From Streptomyces sp. MA5143a (GTDB taxonomy: Bacteria > Actinomycetota > Actinomycetes > Streptomycetales > Streptomycetaceae), in the NCBI RefSeq assembly GCF_900290235.1, contig NZ_OLMK01000088.1:62001-126000 (forward strand): a stretch of 64,000 bases of DNA. Reading direction: 5' to 3'. Both the position numbers and the translations under genes were made by a program. Shown here piece after piece: positions 26,591 to 34,115 of this stretch (position 1 is its first letter; every line of letters begins with the position of its first letter). Under the pieces are notes generated by a model. It did not search any database, was not told where the DNA came from, and saw only the letters and a program-made list of their open reading frames with translations.

Positions 26591-28657
26591 TCAGGTGGTG
26601 ACCGGCCGGAACGTCCAGAGCAGGTTGGTGCTCTGCTGCCATGTCCACTGCTTGGTCACGGACCCTGAGGCGACCTTGCCGCCGCTGTCGAGGACCAGTC
26701 CCGTGCTGCGGTTGGCGATCGAGTACTGGCCCTGGCCGCGGGGGGTGATCCGCCACTGCTGCGTGTCGCTTCCGTCCCAGACCTTCTGCCGGGCCGGATC
26801 GCCGTTGGTGGTGGAGCCCCAACCATCGGCGACCATGCCATTGGCGCGGTTGACGAGCCTGTAGTAACCGTCGCCGAGTTCGATCGCCTGCCACTGGAGA
26901 TTGGTGTGGTCTATCGGCTGCCACTGCTTCAGGTTCGAGCCGCTGGCGACATTGCCACCACTGTCCAGCGCCAAGCCGCTGGTGACATTGGTCAGGCGGA
27001 AGTACTTGTCGGGCCTGAACATCACCTTCAGTGATCTGATCGCGTCGTTGTTGCCGGTCGCCACGAGGTCGGGGTTGTTCGAGGTGAACGTCCAGGCGGT
27101 GCCGGTGAAGTTGTCGCCGGAGTAGCCCGTCACCTGGTAGCCGTCGGGTACCAGGACGGAGGAGGCCATGGCGGGCCCCAGGCCCGCGGCGGACAGTTGG
27201 GAGGAGGTGTAGCTGCCCAGCGGCAGAATGGCGCTGTTGCCCTGGTAGTTGACGTTCTGGAACACCGTCGCTGACGTGGAAACCCCGATCGGCATGCCCT
27301 GGACCTCGACGCACACCACGGAGACGTTGGCGTCCGGCGCGGCGGCCGGCACGGTGACGTCGATGGTGCCGCCGCTGATGGTGTACGGGAGCGAGGCCGA
27401 GGGGTTGTTCAGGAGATAGACGCGGCGGATCGCGTTGTCGAGCGCCGGGATCCGCAGCTGGCCGTTCGTGGGCCAGGCGAAGACATGGGCGAAGAGCTTG
27501 CCGCTCTTCTTGGTGACCTTCCCCCACGCCGGTTCGAAGGCGAACGGACTGCCGCTGGTTCCGTGAATGCTGTCGCTGTATGTCGACATCCATGTGGCCA
27601 GGCCGTTCAGGACGCTCTCCGTTCCGGGGGTGACCAGGCCCTCGCCCGTGGGGCCGATGTTCAGCAGATAGTTGCCGTCCCGGGAAACCACCGTGACGAG
27701 TTCCCGGACGAGGTCCTTCAAGGGTCTGTAGCGGGTCTCGTAGCCCGCGTTGTAACCCCAGGAGCCGTTCATGGTGGCGCACTTCTCCCACTGCCGGTCC
27801 ATCGGCGTGGCGGGTACCCCGAACTCCGCGACCGCGTAGTCACCGAGACCGAGATCCCGCTTGACCCGCTCGTTGACGATGAGGCCGGGCTTGCGGGCGA
27901 TCAGCCAGTTGTAGAGGTCGACGCCGTCCGACTTCAGCCACCAGTCCGTGAGGGTGGCGCTGGAAGGCTCGCCGGACCAGTCGCCGTCGAACCACAGCAG
28001 AGCCGGGTCGTAGCGGTCCAGCAGTTCCTGGAGCTGCGCCTTCATGTCGGCGATGTAGGCCGTGCGGGCTGCCTGCGAGGACATCGTGGTGAAACCGCCC
28101 CGGTAGCGGTCGGTCTGTGAAGGATGGTTCCAGTCGAGGATCGAGTAGTACAGGCAGAACTTGATCCCCCGACTCTCGCACTCGCGCTTGAGGTCCCCGA
28201 GCACGTCGGTCTGGAAGCCGCTGTAGTCGTGCAGGTTGTACAGCTTGGCGCCGGTGGTGTCGGTGAAGCTCGCCACCTCGGAGTTCCACATCGCGTAGCC
28301 CTCGTGGTGCTTGGCGGTGATCACGAGGTACCTCATGCCGGCGTTCTTGGCGAGTTCGGCGATGGCGGCGGCGTCGAACTGGCTGGGGTTGAACTTCTGG
28401 CTGACCTGCGTCTGGTAGTTCGCCTTGCTCCACCGCTCCAGGTCCATCGCCCACTCACCGTGGCCGAGCTGTGAGTAGGACCCGAAGTGGATGAACATCC
28501 CGAACCGGGCCTGGTACCACCAGTCCATCTTCGAGGGGACGGTGTACGCCTCGGCGGTGGCGGGCCACAGGGCCTGCGGCAGCCCGAAGGCCGCCACTCC
28601 CCCGGCGAGCGCGGCGGCCTTCATCAGAGAGCGTCTGCTGAGGGGGGTGGAGGACAT
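26591..28657 (-). CDS. Tat-exported GH29 alpha-L-fucosidase with crystallin-like and ricin lectin modules
   Basis: 688 residues from ATG 28657 (GGAG 8 bases upstream). Twin-arginine signal TPLSRRSLMKAAALAGGVAA. The GH29 barrel spans about 42-390, with FGMFIHFGSYSQLG, VITAKHHEGYAMWNSEV and nucleophile Asp224 in LLWFDGDWSG. After a beta domain, residues about 459-544 look like a beta-gamma-crystallin Greek-key pair (ATVFQNVNYQGNSAILPLGS; QVTGYSGDNFTGTAWTFTSN). Residues 545-688 are a ricin-type CBM13 (NLKQWQ, NLQWQ, TQQWR, LLWTF). It should release fucose from glycans outside the cell. It stands apart from the arabinan genes, with its own promoter region. Confidence 0.9.
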   Translation of the reverse strand: MSSTPLSRRSLMKAAALAGGVAAFGLPQALWPATAEAYTVPSKMDWWYQARFGMFIHFGSYSQLGHGEWAMDLERWSKANYQTQVSQKFNPSQFDAAAIAELAKNAGMRYLVITAKHHEGYAMWNSEVASFTDTTGAKLYNLHDYSGFQTDVLGDLKRECESRGIKFCLYYSILDWNHPSQTDRYRGGFTTMSSQAARTAYIADMKAQLQELLDRYDPALLWFDGDWSGEPSSATLTDWWLKSDGVDLYNWLIARKPGLIVNERVKRDLGLGDYAVAEFGVPATPMDRQWEKCATMNGSWGYNAGYETRYRPLKDLVRELVTVVSRDGNYLLNIGPTGEGLVTPGTESVLNGLATWMSTYSDSIHGTSGSPFAFEPAWGKVTKKSGKLFAHVFAWPTNGQLRIPALDNAIRRVYLLNNPSASLPYTISGGTIDVTVPAAAPDANVSVVCVEVQGMPIGVSTSATVFQNVNYQGNSAILPLGSYTSSQLSAAGLGPAMASSVLVPDGYQVTGYSGDNFTGTAWTFTSNNPDLVATGNNDAIRSLKVMFRPDKYFRLTNVTSGLALDSGGNVASGSNLKQWQPIDHTNLQWQAIELGDGYYRLVNRANGMVADGWGSTTNGDPARQKVWDGSDTQQWRITPRGQGQYSIANRSTGLVLDSGGKVASGSVTKQWTWQQSTNLLWTFRPVTT

Positions 28658-29026
28658 GACGCGGCTCCATGTGTCGGGGGGGAGGAATGGCAGAGCGAGG
28701 GGAGCGGAGCAGCGGCACGACATCGCTGCCGCACTCCGCGCCCCTCCCACGAAGACATCGGATGGATTTATAGGAGACCGGACAGGGTCACGTCCATAGC
28801 GCGGACGACAATTGAGCCAAACTCCCTGGAAAAATGGGGTGGTCCATAGCGAGACATGAGCCGAGCGGCCAATCCGTCGGCGATTCATGGACTATACGTA
28901 GGACCTCTCGACGAGAGATGGCACGACTGCCGACAGGAACCGGCGGGGTGGGAGCCGAGCGGCTCGGCGGTGCCCGGTGCGGCCGGGGGTACTGTGACGG
29001 CACCGACGGCGAGGCGGGTGGTGGGT
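28658..29026. other. Divergent promoter region of fucosidase and GAF-ANTAR genes
   Basis: 369 bases. Contains two exact GTCCATAGCG repeats and an AT-rich patch near 28765-28890. No gene is supported; an in-frame upstream ATG at 28856 for the regulator lacks an RBS. Confidence 0.5.
28792..28851. repeat. Two direct repeats GTCCATAGCG, 50 bases apart
   Basis: Copies at 28792-28801 and 28842-28851. The first continues into CGGAC, making a local GTCC-N7-GGAC symmetry. The spacing is close to five helical turns, as for a looped repressor or paired activator sites. Confidence 0.45.
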
Positions 29027-29719
29027 ATGGAGTGGCGGGAGTACGCGGAGCAGATGGCTCTGCTCGCGCGGAATCTGCTGGCTCAGGACTCGGTCCAGGC
29101 GACCCTGGACGAGATCGCGGCGTCGGCGGTGAAACTGGTCGACGGCTGTGACGCGGCCGGGATCCTCGCCGTGCGCAAGGGCCAGGCGGTGACCCTGGCC
29201 GCCTGCGGGGACGTGGTGCAGGAGTGCGACCGCCTTCAGGGCGAGCTGGGCGAGGGGCCCTGCTTCGACCTCGCCCGCCGGAAGGACGGCGAGCGCCTGT
29301 ACCGGATAGCGGACCTGACCCGGCCCGAGCCCACCTGGGAGCGGTTCGCGACCCACGCCGGCGAGCTGGGCATCGGCAGCATGACCGGTGTGCTGCTCTA
29401 CACCAGCGACGAGGATTTCGGCGCCCTCAACCTGTACTCCCGCCGGCCCGGCGCGTTCGGCGAGGACATCGAGACCGCCGGGTGGCTGCTGGCCTCCCAC
29501 GCCGCGGTCGCCCTGGCCGACGCCCGCACCATCGACCAGCTCGAACACGCCCTGGAGACACGGCACGCCATCGGCGAGGCCATGGGGATGCTCATGGAGC
29601 GCCACCGGCTGAGCCAGGACGAGGCGTTCGACGTGCTGCGCCGTATCTCCCAGCACCACAACATCAAGCTGCGGGACGTCGCCCAGCGGGTGCGCGACGA
29701 GCACACCGACCGGAAGTGA
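29027..29719 (+). CDS. GAF-ANTAR RNA-binding response regulator-like protein
   Basis: 230 residues from ATG 29027. Residues about 20-165 form a GAF sensor (CDAAGILAVRKGQAVTLAAC, LGEGPCFDL, GALNLYSRRPGAF). The C-terminus is an ANTAR domain (ALETRHAIGEAMGMLMERHR, LSQDEAFDVLRRISQHHNIK), which binds dual-hexaloop RNA hairpins to prevent transcription termination. The GAF ligand and RNA targets are unknown. It is alone, with no adjacent kinase. Confidence 0.88.
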   Translation: MEWREYAEQMALLARNLLAQDSVQATLDEIAASAVKLVDGCDAAGILAVRKGQAVTLAACGDVVQECDRLQGELGEGPCFDLARRKDGERLYRIADLTRPEPTWERFATHAGELGIGSMTGVLLYTSDEDFGALNLYSRRPGAFGEDIETAGWLLASHAAVALADARTIDQLEHALETRHAIGEAMGMLMERHRLSQDEAFDVLRRISQHHNIKLRDVAQRVRDEHTDRK

Positions 29720-29761
29720 CCGGCCCGCCCGGGCTCCGGTGGGCCTGACCGGTCATCGCGT

Positions 29762-30478
29762 TCAGGGCATGTCCTGGTCGTCCATCAGCTCCGCCAGACG
29801 CGCGAGGTCGTCGCGGGCCGAGTCCCGTTCCCCGGTGGTCAGGTGGACCGCCGTGGCCTCGGAGAGCGCGGAGGTCGCCCTCTCCTCGTCACCGAGGCGT
29901 CTGGCTGCATCGGCGCGCAGCACCAGCAGGCGCAGCAGTTGCACAGGAGTGGGGTGTTCGTCGGTACGGCCGAGGGCCTGGTCGATGACCTTGGCGGCTG
30001 CCGCCGGGTCCTCCCGGGAGTCCGCGAACAGCGATGCGTAGTGCAGGGCCCGGGCGAAGGTCCCCTTGGGCGCGGGCCGGTGGTGCTGGTCCTCGCTGAT
30101 CGGCTGGCCTACACGGACGCAGTTGCCGCCGGGGTCGGTCATGAGGAACTGCCGCACGCCGTGCGAGGCGTCCCGCAGCGCCCCGATGCGCGGCAGTCCG
30201 CGACTCGGGACCCTTCCGTACGCGGCCTTGAGTCCAGCCTGGAAGGCGCGGTGCAGCCCGTCGACGTCATCGGTGCGGACGTAGCAGGTGCTGAACGATC
30301 GGGTCGGGTCGTAGTGCTTCATCCCGAAGAACTGCAGCTGGATGCCGCCCCGTTCGACCACGGCGTAGGGGTTGGGGCTCGTCTGCCGGAACGTCACGTC
30401 GAACCCGAGGGCGGTGTAGAAGTCGAGGACGGGTTGAAGGGTGCGGCACGGGAGTATCGGAATCGTCGTCTCAGTCAC
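29762..30478 (-). CDS. VOC (glyoxalase/bleomycin-resistance fold) protein with helical tail
   Basis: 238 residues, GTG 30478. The first 120 residues show a VOC module (PILPCRTLQPVLDFYTALGF, FRQTSPNPYAVVERGGIQLQ, MTDPGGNCVRVGQP) as in bleomycin-resistance proteins. The last 110 residues are TPR-like helices (RALHYASLFADSREDPAAAA, LLRLLVLRADAARRLGDEER). The fusion resembles actinobacterial VOC proteins annotated as bleomycin resistance; actual ligand unknown. A perfect TAGTCAA-AC-TTGACTA palindrome lies 11 bases upstream of the start. Confidence 0.8.
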   Translation of the reverse strand: MTETTIPILPCRTLQPVLDFYTALGFDVTFRQTSPNPYAVVERGGIQLQFFGMKHYDPTRSFSTCYVRTDDVDGLHRAFQAGLKAAYGRVPSRGLPRIGALRDASHGVRQFLMTDPGGNCVRVGQPISEDQHHRPAPKGTFARALHYASLFADSREDPAAAAKVIDQALGRTDEHPTPVQLLRLLVLRADAARRLGDEERATSALSEATAVHLTTGERDSARDDLARLAELMDDQDMP

Positions 30479-30488
30479 GCCTCCAATC

Positions 30489-30504
30489 TAGTCAAACTTG
30501 ACTA
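30489..30504. promoter_or_regulatory. Perfect 16-bp palindrome TAGTCAA-N2-TTGACTA
   Basis: It lies directly upstream of the VOC start, a size and style typical of MarR or TetR operators. No such regulator gene is adjacent in this window. Confidence 0.6.
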
Positions 30505-30530
30505 CAGCGGAGGCGGTGAAGAGGAACAAG

Positions 30531-30580
30531 CCGACCGCTGACGCCGCCGGGGGCAGCACCCCGGCGGCGTCAGCGGTCGG
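30531..30580. terminator. Very strong terminator for gap
   Basis: Twenty-two-base perfect stem (30531-30552 with 30559-30580) and loop GCAGCA, just after the GAPDH stop on the minus strand. Confidence 0.85.
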
Positions 30581-30613
30581 TCAGCGGGTCGGTCGGCAGC
30601 GTTCAGCAGCCGT

Positions 30614-31612
30614 TCAGCGGGCGGCGAGGAGGTCGAGCGTGTCGATCACCCGGTTCGAGAAGCCCCACTCGTTGTCGTACCAGGCGACGACCTTGATGTG
30701 GCGGCCGTCGACGCGGGTGAGGGCCGAGTCGAAGATCGACGACGCGGGGTTGCCCGTGATGTCGGACGACACGAGCGGATCCTCGGAGTACTCGAGGATG
30801 CCGGCGAGCGGCCCCTCCGCCGCGGCACGGTAGGCCGCGAGCACGTCGTCGCGCGTCACGTCGCGGGCGACGGTCGTGTTGAGTTCGACGATCGAGCCGA
30901 CCGGCACCGGTACGCGGATCGAGTCGCCCGACAGCTTGCCGTCGAGGTTCGGCAGCACCAGGCCGATCGCCTTGGCGGCGCCGGTCGTGGTCGGCACGAT
31001 GTTGACGCCGGCGGCGCGGGCGCGACGGGCGTCGCGGTGCGGACCGTCCTGGAGGTTCTGCTCCTGCGTGTAGGCGTGCACCGTCGTCATGAACCCGTGC
31101 TCGATACCGGCGAGTTGGTCGAGGACCGCGGCCAGCGGGGCGAGCGCGTTGGTGGTGCAGGACGCGTTCGAGACGATCGTGTGCACGTCCGGGTCGTAGG
31201 CGTCGGTGTTGACCCCGAACGCGAGGGTGACGTCCGCGCCGTCCGACGGGGCGCTGACGAGCACCTTCCTCGCGCCCGCGTCGAGGTGGGCGCGGGCGGC
31301 CTTCGCCGAGGTGAAGCGGCCGGTGGCCTCCAGGACGATGTCGACGCCGAGTTCGGCCCACGGGAGCTGCGCCGGCTCGCGCTCGGCCAGCACCGTGATC
31401 CGGCGGCCGTCGACGACGAGGACGTTGCCGTCGACGGTCACCGGCCGCCCGAGCCGGCCGGCCGTGCTGTCGTACGCGAGCAGCCGGGCGAGCGTGGCGG
31501 GCTCGGTCAGGTCGTTGACGGCGACGACCTCGAGGGCGCTGTCGCGCTCCAGCAGTGCGCGCAGCACGTTGCGTCCGATGCGGCCGAAACCGTTGATGGC
31601 GATGCGAGTCAT
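30614..31612 (-). CDS. gap: Glyceraldehyde-3-phosphate dehydrogenase, type I
   Basis: 332 residues from ATG 31612. NAD-binding start MTRIAINGFGRIGRNVLRAL, catalytic Cys152 in SNASCTTNALAPL, and C-terminal WYDNEWGFSNRVIDTLDLL. It converts glyceraldehyde-3-phosphate to 1,3-bisphosphoglycerate in central metabolism. The context is not the usual gap-pgk-tpi operon, so it is probably an additional isoform. Monocistronic, ended by an exceptionally stable hairpin. Confidence 0.95.
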   Translation of the reverse strand: MTRIAINGFGRIGRNVLRALLERDSALEVVAVNDLTEPATLARLLAYDSTAGRLGRPVTVDGNVLVVDGRRITVLAEREPAQLPWAELGVDIVLEATGRFTSAKAARAHLDAGARKVLVSAPSDGADVTLAFGVNTDAYDPDVHTIVSNASCTTNALAPLAAVLDQLAGIEHGFMTTVHAYTQEQNLQDGPHRDARRARAAGVNIVPTTTGAAKAIGLVLPNLDGKLSGDSIRVPVPVGSIVELNTTVARDVTRDDVLAAYRAAAEGPLAGILEYSEDPLVSSDITGNPASSIFDSALTRVDGRHIKVVAWYDNEWGFSNRVIDTLDLLAAR

Positions 31613-31832
31613 GAGTGGGGTCCCTTCCCTTCGCCACCAGGCTCGCCTGTCGGCAGGCACGCTGACAGTGGCGGCATCGCCATGGTTCAAAAGGATCGCG
31701 CCAGGCGGGTCGGGGGCGGGGAGCGTCCGGCGGGCAGGCCACTCGTCCCAGGTGGGAGGCGGGCTACGGGCGAGGGGCGGCCCGCGCCGGGCAGGTCACT
31801 CGCCCCCCGGGGGGCTGCGCGCCCCCGGCGGC

Positions 31833-32789
31833 TCACTCGCCCCGTGTGAACGTGCGCCGGTACTCGGTCGGGGTGGTGCCGAGGATGCGCTGGAAGTGCA
31901 GACGCAGGTTGGCGCCGGTGCCGAGACCGACGTCGGCGGCGATCTGTTCGACGCCGCGCTCCGAGCGTTCGAGCAGTTCGCGGGCCAGGTCGATACGGGC
32001 GCGCATGACCCACTGCATCGGCGTGTAGCCGGTCTCCTCGACGAAGCGCCGGGAGAACGTGCGCGGCGAGACCCCCGCCTGGCGGGCCAGCAGGTCGAGG
32101 GTGAGGGGATCGCCGAGCCGGTGCAGCGCCCACTCGCGGGTGGCGGCGAACCGTTCACCGAGCGGCTCGGGCACGCTGCGCGGCACGTACTGGGCCTGGC
32201 CGCCACTGCGGTAGGGGGCCGCGACCAGCCGCCGGGCCGCGTGGTTGGACGCGGCCACTCCGAGGTCGCCGCGCAGGATGTGCAGGCACAGGTCGATGCC
32301 TGAGGCGGCGCCCGCCGAGGTGAGCACGCTGCCCTCGTCGACGAACAGCACGTTCTCGTCGACCTGGACGAGCGGGTGCCGGGCCATGAGCGCCCGCGTG
32401 TAGTGCCAGTGCGTCGTGGCGCGCTTGCCGTCGAGCAGGCCCGTGGCGGCGAGCGCGAAGGCGCCGGTCGAGATGGCGGCGAGCCGCGCGCCCCTCGCAT
32501 GGGCGGCGATCAGCGCGTCCACGACGGCGCGCGGCGGGTCCTCGCGGTCCGGGAACCGGTAGCCGGGGACGAAGACGATGTCGGCCCACGCCAGGGCGTC
32601 GAGGCCGTGGTCGACGTGGTACGCGAGGCCGTCGCCCCCGGTCACGAGACCGGGTGTCGCCCCGCACACCCGCACCTCGTACGGCATGCTCGCGCGCGTC
32701 GTGAAGACCTGCGCGGGGATTCCGACGTCGAGCGGCTTCGCGCCCTCCAGCACGAGGACGGCGACGCGATGCAGACGGGAGGCTGGCAC
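31833..32789 (-). CDS. GlxA-type regulator: DJ-1/PfpI domain plus AraC HTH
   Basis: 318 residues, GTG 32789. N-terminal DJ-1/PfpI-like domain (RVAVLVLEGAKPLDVGIPAQ, WADIVFVPGYRFPD) in which the usual nucleophile-elbow Cys is Ser in AAISTGAFALAATG, so amidase activity is unlikely. C-terminal AraC HTH (LTLDLLARQAGVSPRTFSRR, VEQIAADVGLGTGANLRLHF). Target unknown. The bases just downstream (31733-31830) hold two near-copies of its own 3' end, GGCAGG(C/T)CACTCG(T/C)CCC. Confidence 0.88.
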   Translation of the reverse strand: MPASRLHRVAVLVLEGAKPLDVGIPAQVFTTRASMPYEVRVCGATPGLVTGGDGLAYHVDHGLDALAWADIVFVPGYRFPDREDPPRAVVDALIAAHARGARLAAISTGAFALAATGLLDGKRATTHWHYTRALMARHPLVQVDENVLFVDEGSVLTSAGAASGIDLCLHILRGDLGVAASNHAARRLVAAPYRSGGQAQYVPRSVPEPLGERFAATREWALHRLGDPLTLDLLARQAGVSPRTFSRRFVEETGYTPMQWVMRARIDLARELLERSERGVEQIAADVGLGTGANLRLHFQRILGTTPTEYRRTFTRGE

Positions 32790-32894
32790 GGGAAGAGGTT
32801 ACGTGGGACGACCGCCGGTGGATCCAGCTGTGATCGTTCTCAGGCGGGGCCGACGGTTCCCGTGCGCCGACCCCGGACCCTCGTCGGCCCGCGG

Positions 32895-33599
32895 TCACGG
32901 CGCTGAGCTCTCCTGACGAGAAGCCTTCCCGGCGTCGTCCGGCCCCGGTCGTCCCGGTCCGGCCGCATAGGCCAGCGGGGGTGCGATGGCTTGGGCGTCG
33001 ACTCCCTCGCCGACCCACAGCCCGATGAAGAACGCGGCGGTCGCCTCCAGGAGCCCGGCTCGTTCGAGACCGCCGCCGACCACGGGCTCGCAGCCGACAT
33101 CCCGTACCAACTGGTGTACGAGTGCTAGAGCCGTTTCGTCGTCTCCGCAGACCGGAACGGCCAGTGGCCGCCCGTCGAAGACGGGGGGCGACATGCGCCA
33201 CACGTTCTCGTGGCAGAGATTGAACGCCTTGACCACCTGGGTTCCCGGTGCCGCCGCGGCCAGTTGCTGTGCGGCCGAGAGGCCGTTCCGTGTCAGCAGT
33301 CGGAAGCCCGGACCGACCGGATTGGAACAGTCGATCAGCACCTTGCCGCGCAGGGCCGCCCGGAGTTCCCGCGCCACGCTCGCTCCTGCGCCGAAGGGCA
33401 GCGCGGCCAGCACCACCTGGGCGAACTCGGCCGCCGCACGCAGACCGGCCGGCTGCGCGCTGCCCCCGAGGCGCGCCGCGAGACGTTCCGCCTTCTGAGC
33501 GTTCCGTCCTCCGATGGTCACCTCGTGCCCGGCCCGGACCCAGTGGGCGGCCAGCGCGTCCGCCATGTTGCCCGTGCCCAGTACGCCGATTCTCATCAC
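32895..33599 (-). CDS. NADP-dependent oxidoreductase, F420-reductase-like
   Basis: 234 residues; GTG 33599 or ATG 33596 behind GGGGAGGG. Rossmann start MRIGVLGTGNMADALAAHW with NADP-type GGRNAQKAE, then DCSNPVGPGF and KAFNLCHENVW typical of Fno/NADPH-dependent F420 reductase-like proteins. These transfer hydride between NADP and F420 or reduce related substrates; true F420 use cannot be judged here. Divergent from an HxlR gene 62 bases away, its probable regulator. Confidence 0.82.
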   Translation of the reverse strand: MMRIGVLGTGNMADALAAHWVRAGHEVTIGGRNAQKAERLAARLGGSAQPAGLRAAAEFAQVVLAALPFGAGASVARELRAALRGKVLIDCSNPVGPGFRLLTRNGLSAAQQLAAAAPGTQVVKAFNLCHENVWRMSPPVFDGRPLAVPVCGDDETALALVHQLVRDVGCEPVVGGGLERAGLLEATAAFFIGLWVGEGVDAQAIAPPLAYAAGPGRPGPDDAGKASRQESSAP

Positions 33600-33661
33600 T
33601 CATGCCCTCCCCTGGACTGCTTGGAGCGTTTGCAACGACGCTAGAGGGTCGGTCGGGCACC

Positions 33662-34042
33662 ATGTGGTACGTGACGACCGACGCTCGCCTCGCCGACTGC
33701 CGTGCCCGCCTGGCCTTCGACCTCCTGTCCCACACCTGGAACGCCGTCGTGATCTGGGCACTGCGCGACGGCCCCAGACGCCCGGTCGAACTACGCCGGG
33801 TCATCGGGGGGATCAGCTCCAAGGTCCTCACCGAGACACTCCGGCGCCTGCGGTCCAACGGACTGGTGGACCGGCAGGCGCACCCCGGAGCGCCACCACG
33901 CGTCGAGTACCGACTCACCGCCCTGGGGCGGACGTTGCTCGCACCCATCGACGCTGTCGGAGCATGGGCCGTCGAGCATGGCGATGAGGTCATGGCTGCG
34001 CAGGAAGCCGAATGCACCGCCACCCACTCGCGATCGGAGTGA
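33662..34042 (+). CDS. HxlR-family regulator
   Basis: 126 residues from ATG 33662, without SD (likely leaderless). HxlR winged helix: LAFDLLSHTWNAVVIWALRD, ELRRVIGGISSKVLTETLRR, GLVDRQAHPGAPPRVEYRLT. Usually senses electrophiles or redox state and controls a neighbouring reductase; here the divergent NADP oxidoreductase fits. Confidence 0.88.
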   Translation: MWYVTTDARLADCRARLAFDLLSHTWNAVVIWALRDGPRRPVELRRVIGGISSKVLTETLRRLRSNGLVDRQAHPGAPPRVEYRLTALGRTLLAPIDAVGAWAVEHGDEVMAAQEAECTATHSRSE

Positions 34043-34078
34043 GCGCCGACGGCCCCGGCGGGCCGGGGGGCCGTCCGT

Positions 34079-34106
34079 GCCCGCCCGCCGTCGGGGGCGG
34101 GCGGGC
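34079..34106. terminator. Terminator between convergent HxlR and kinase genes
   Basis: Eleven-base arms GCCCGCCCGCC / GGCGGGCGGGC. Confidence 0.65.
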
Positions 34107-34115
34107 TCGGGTGGG

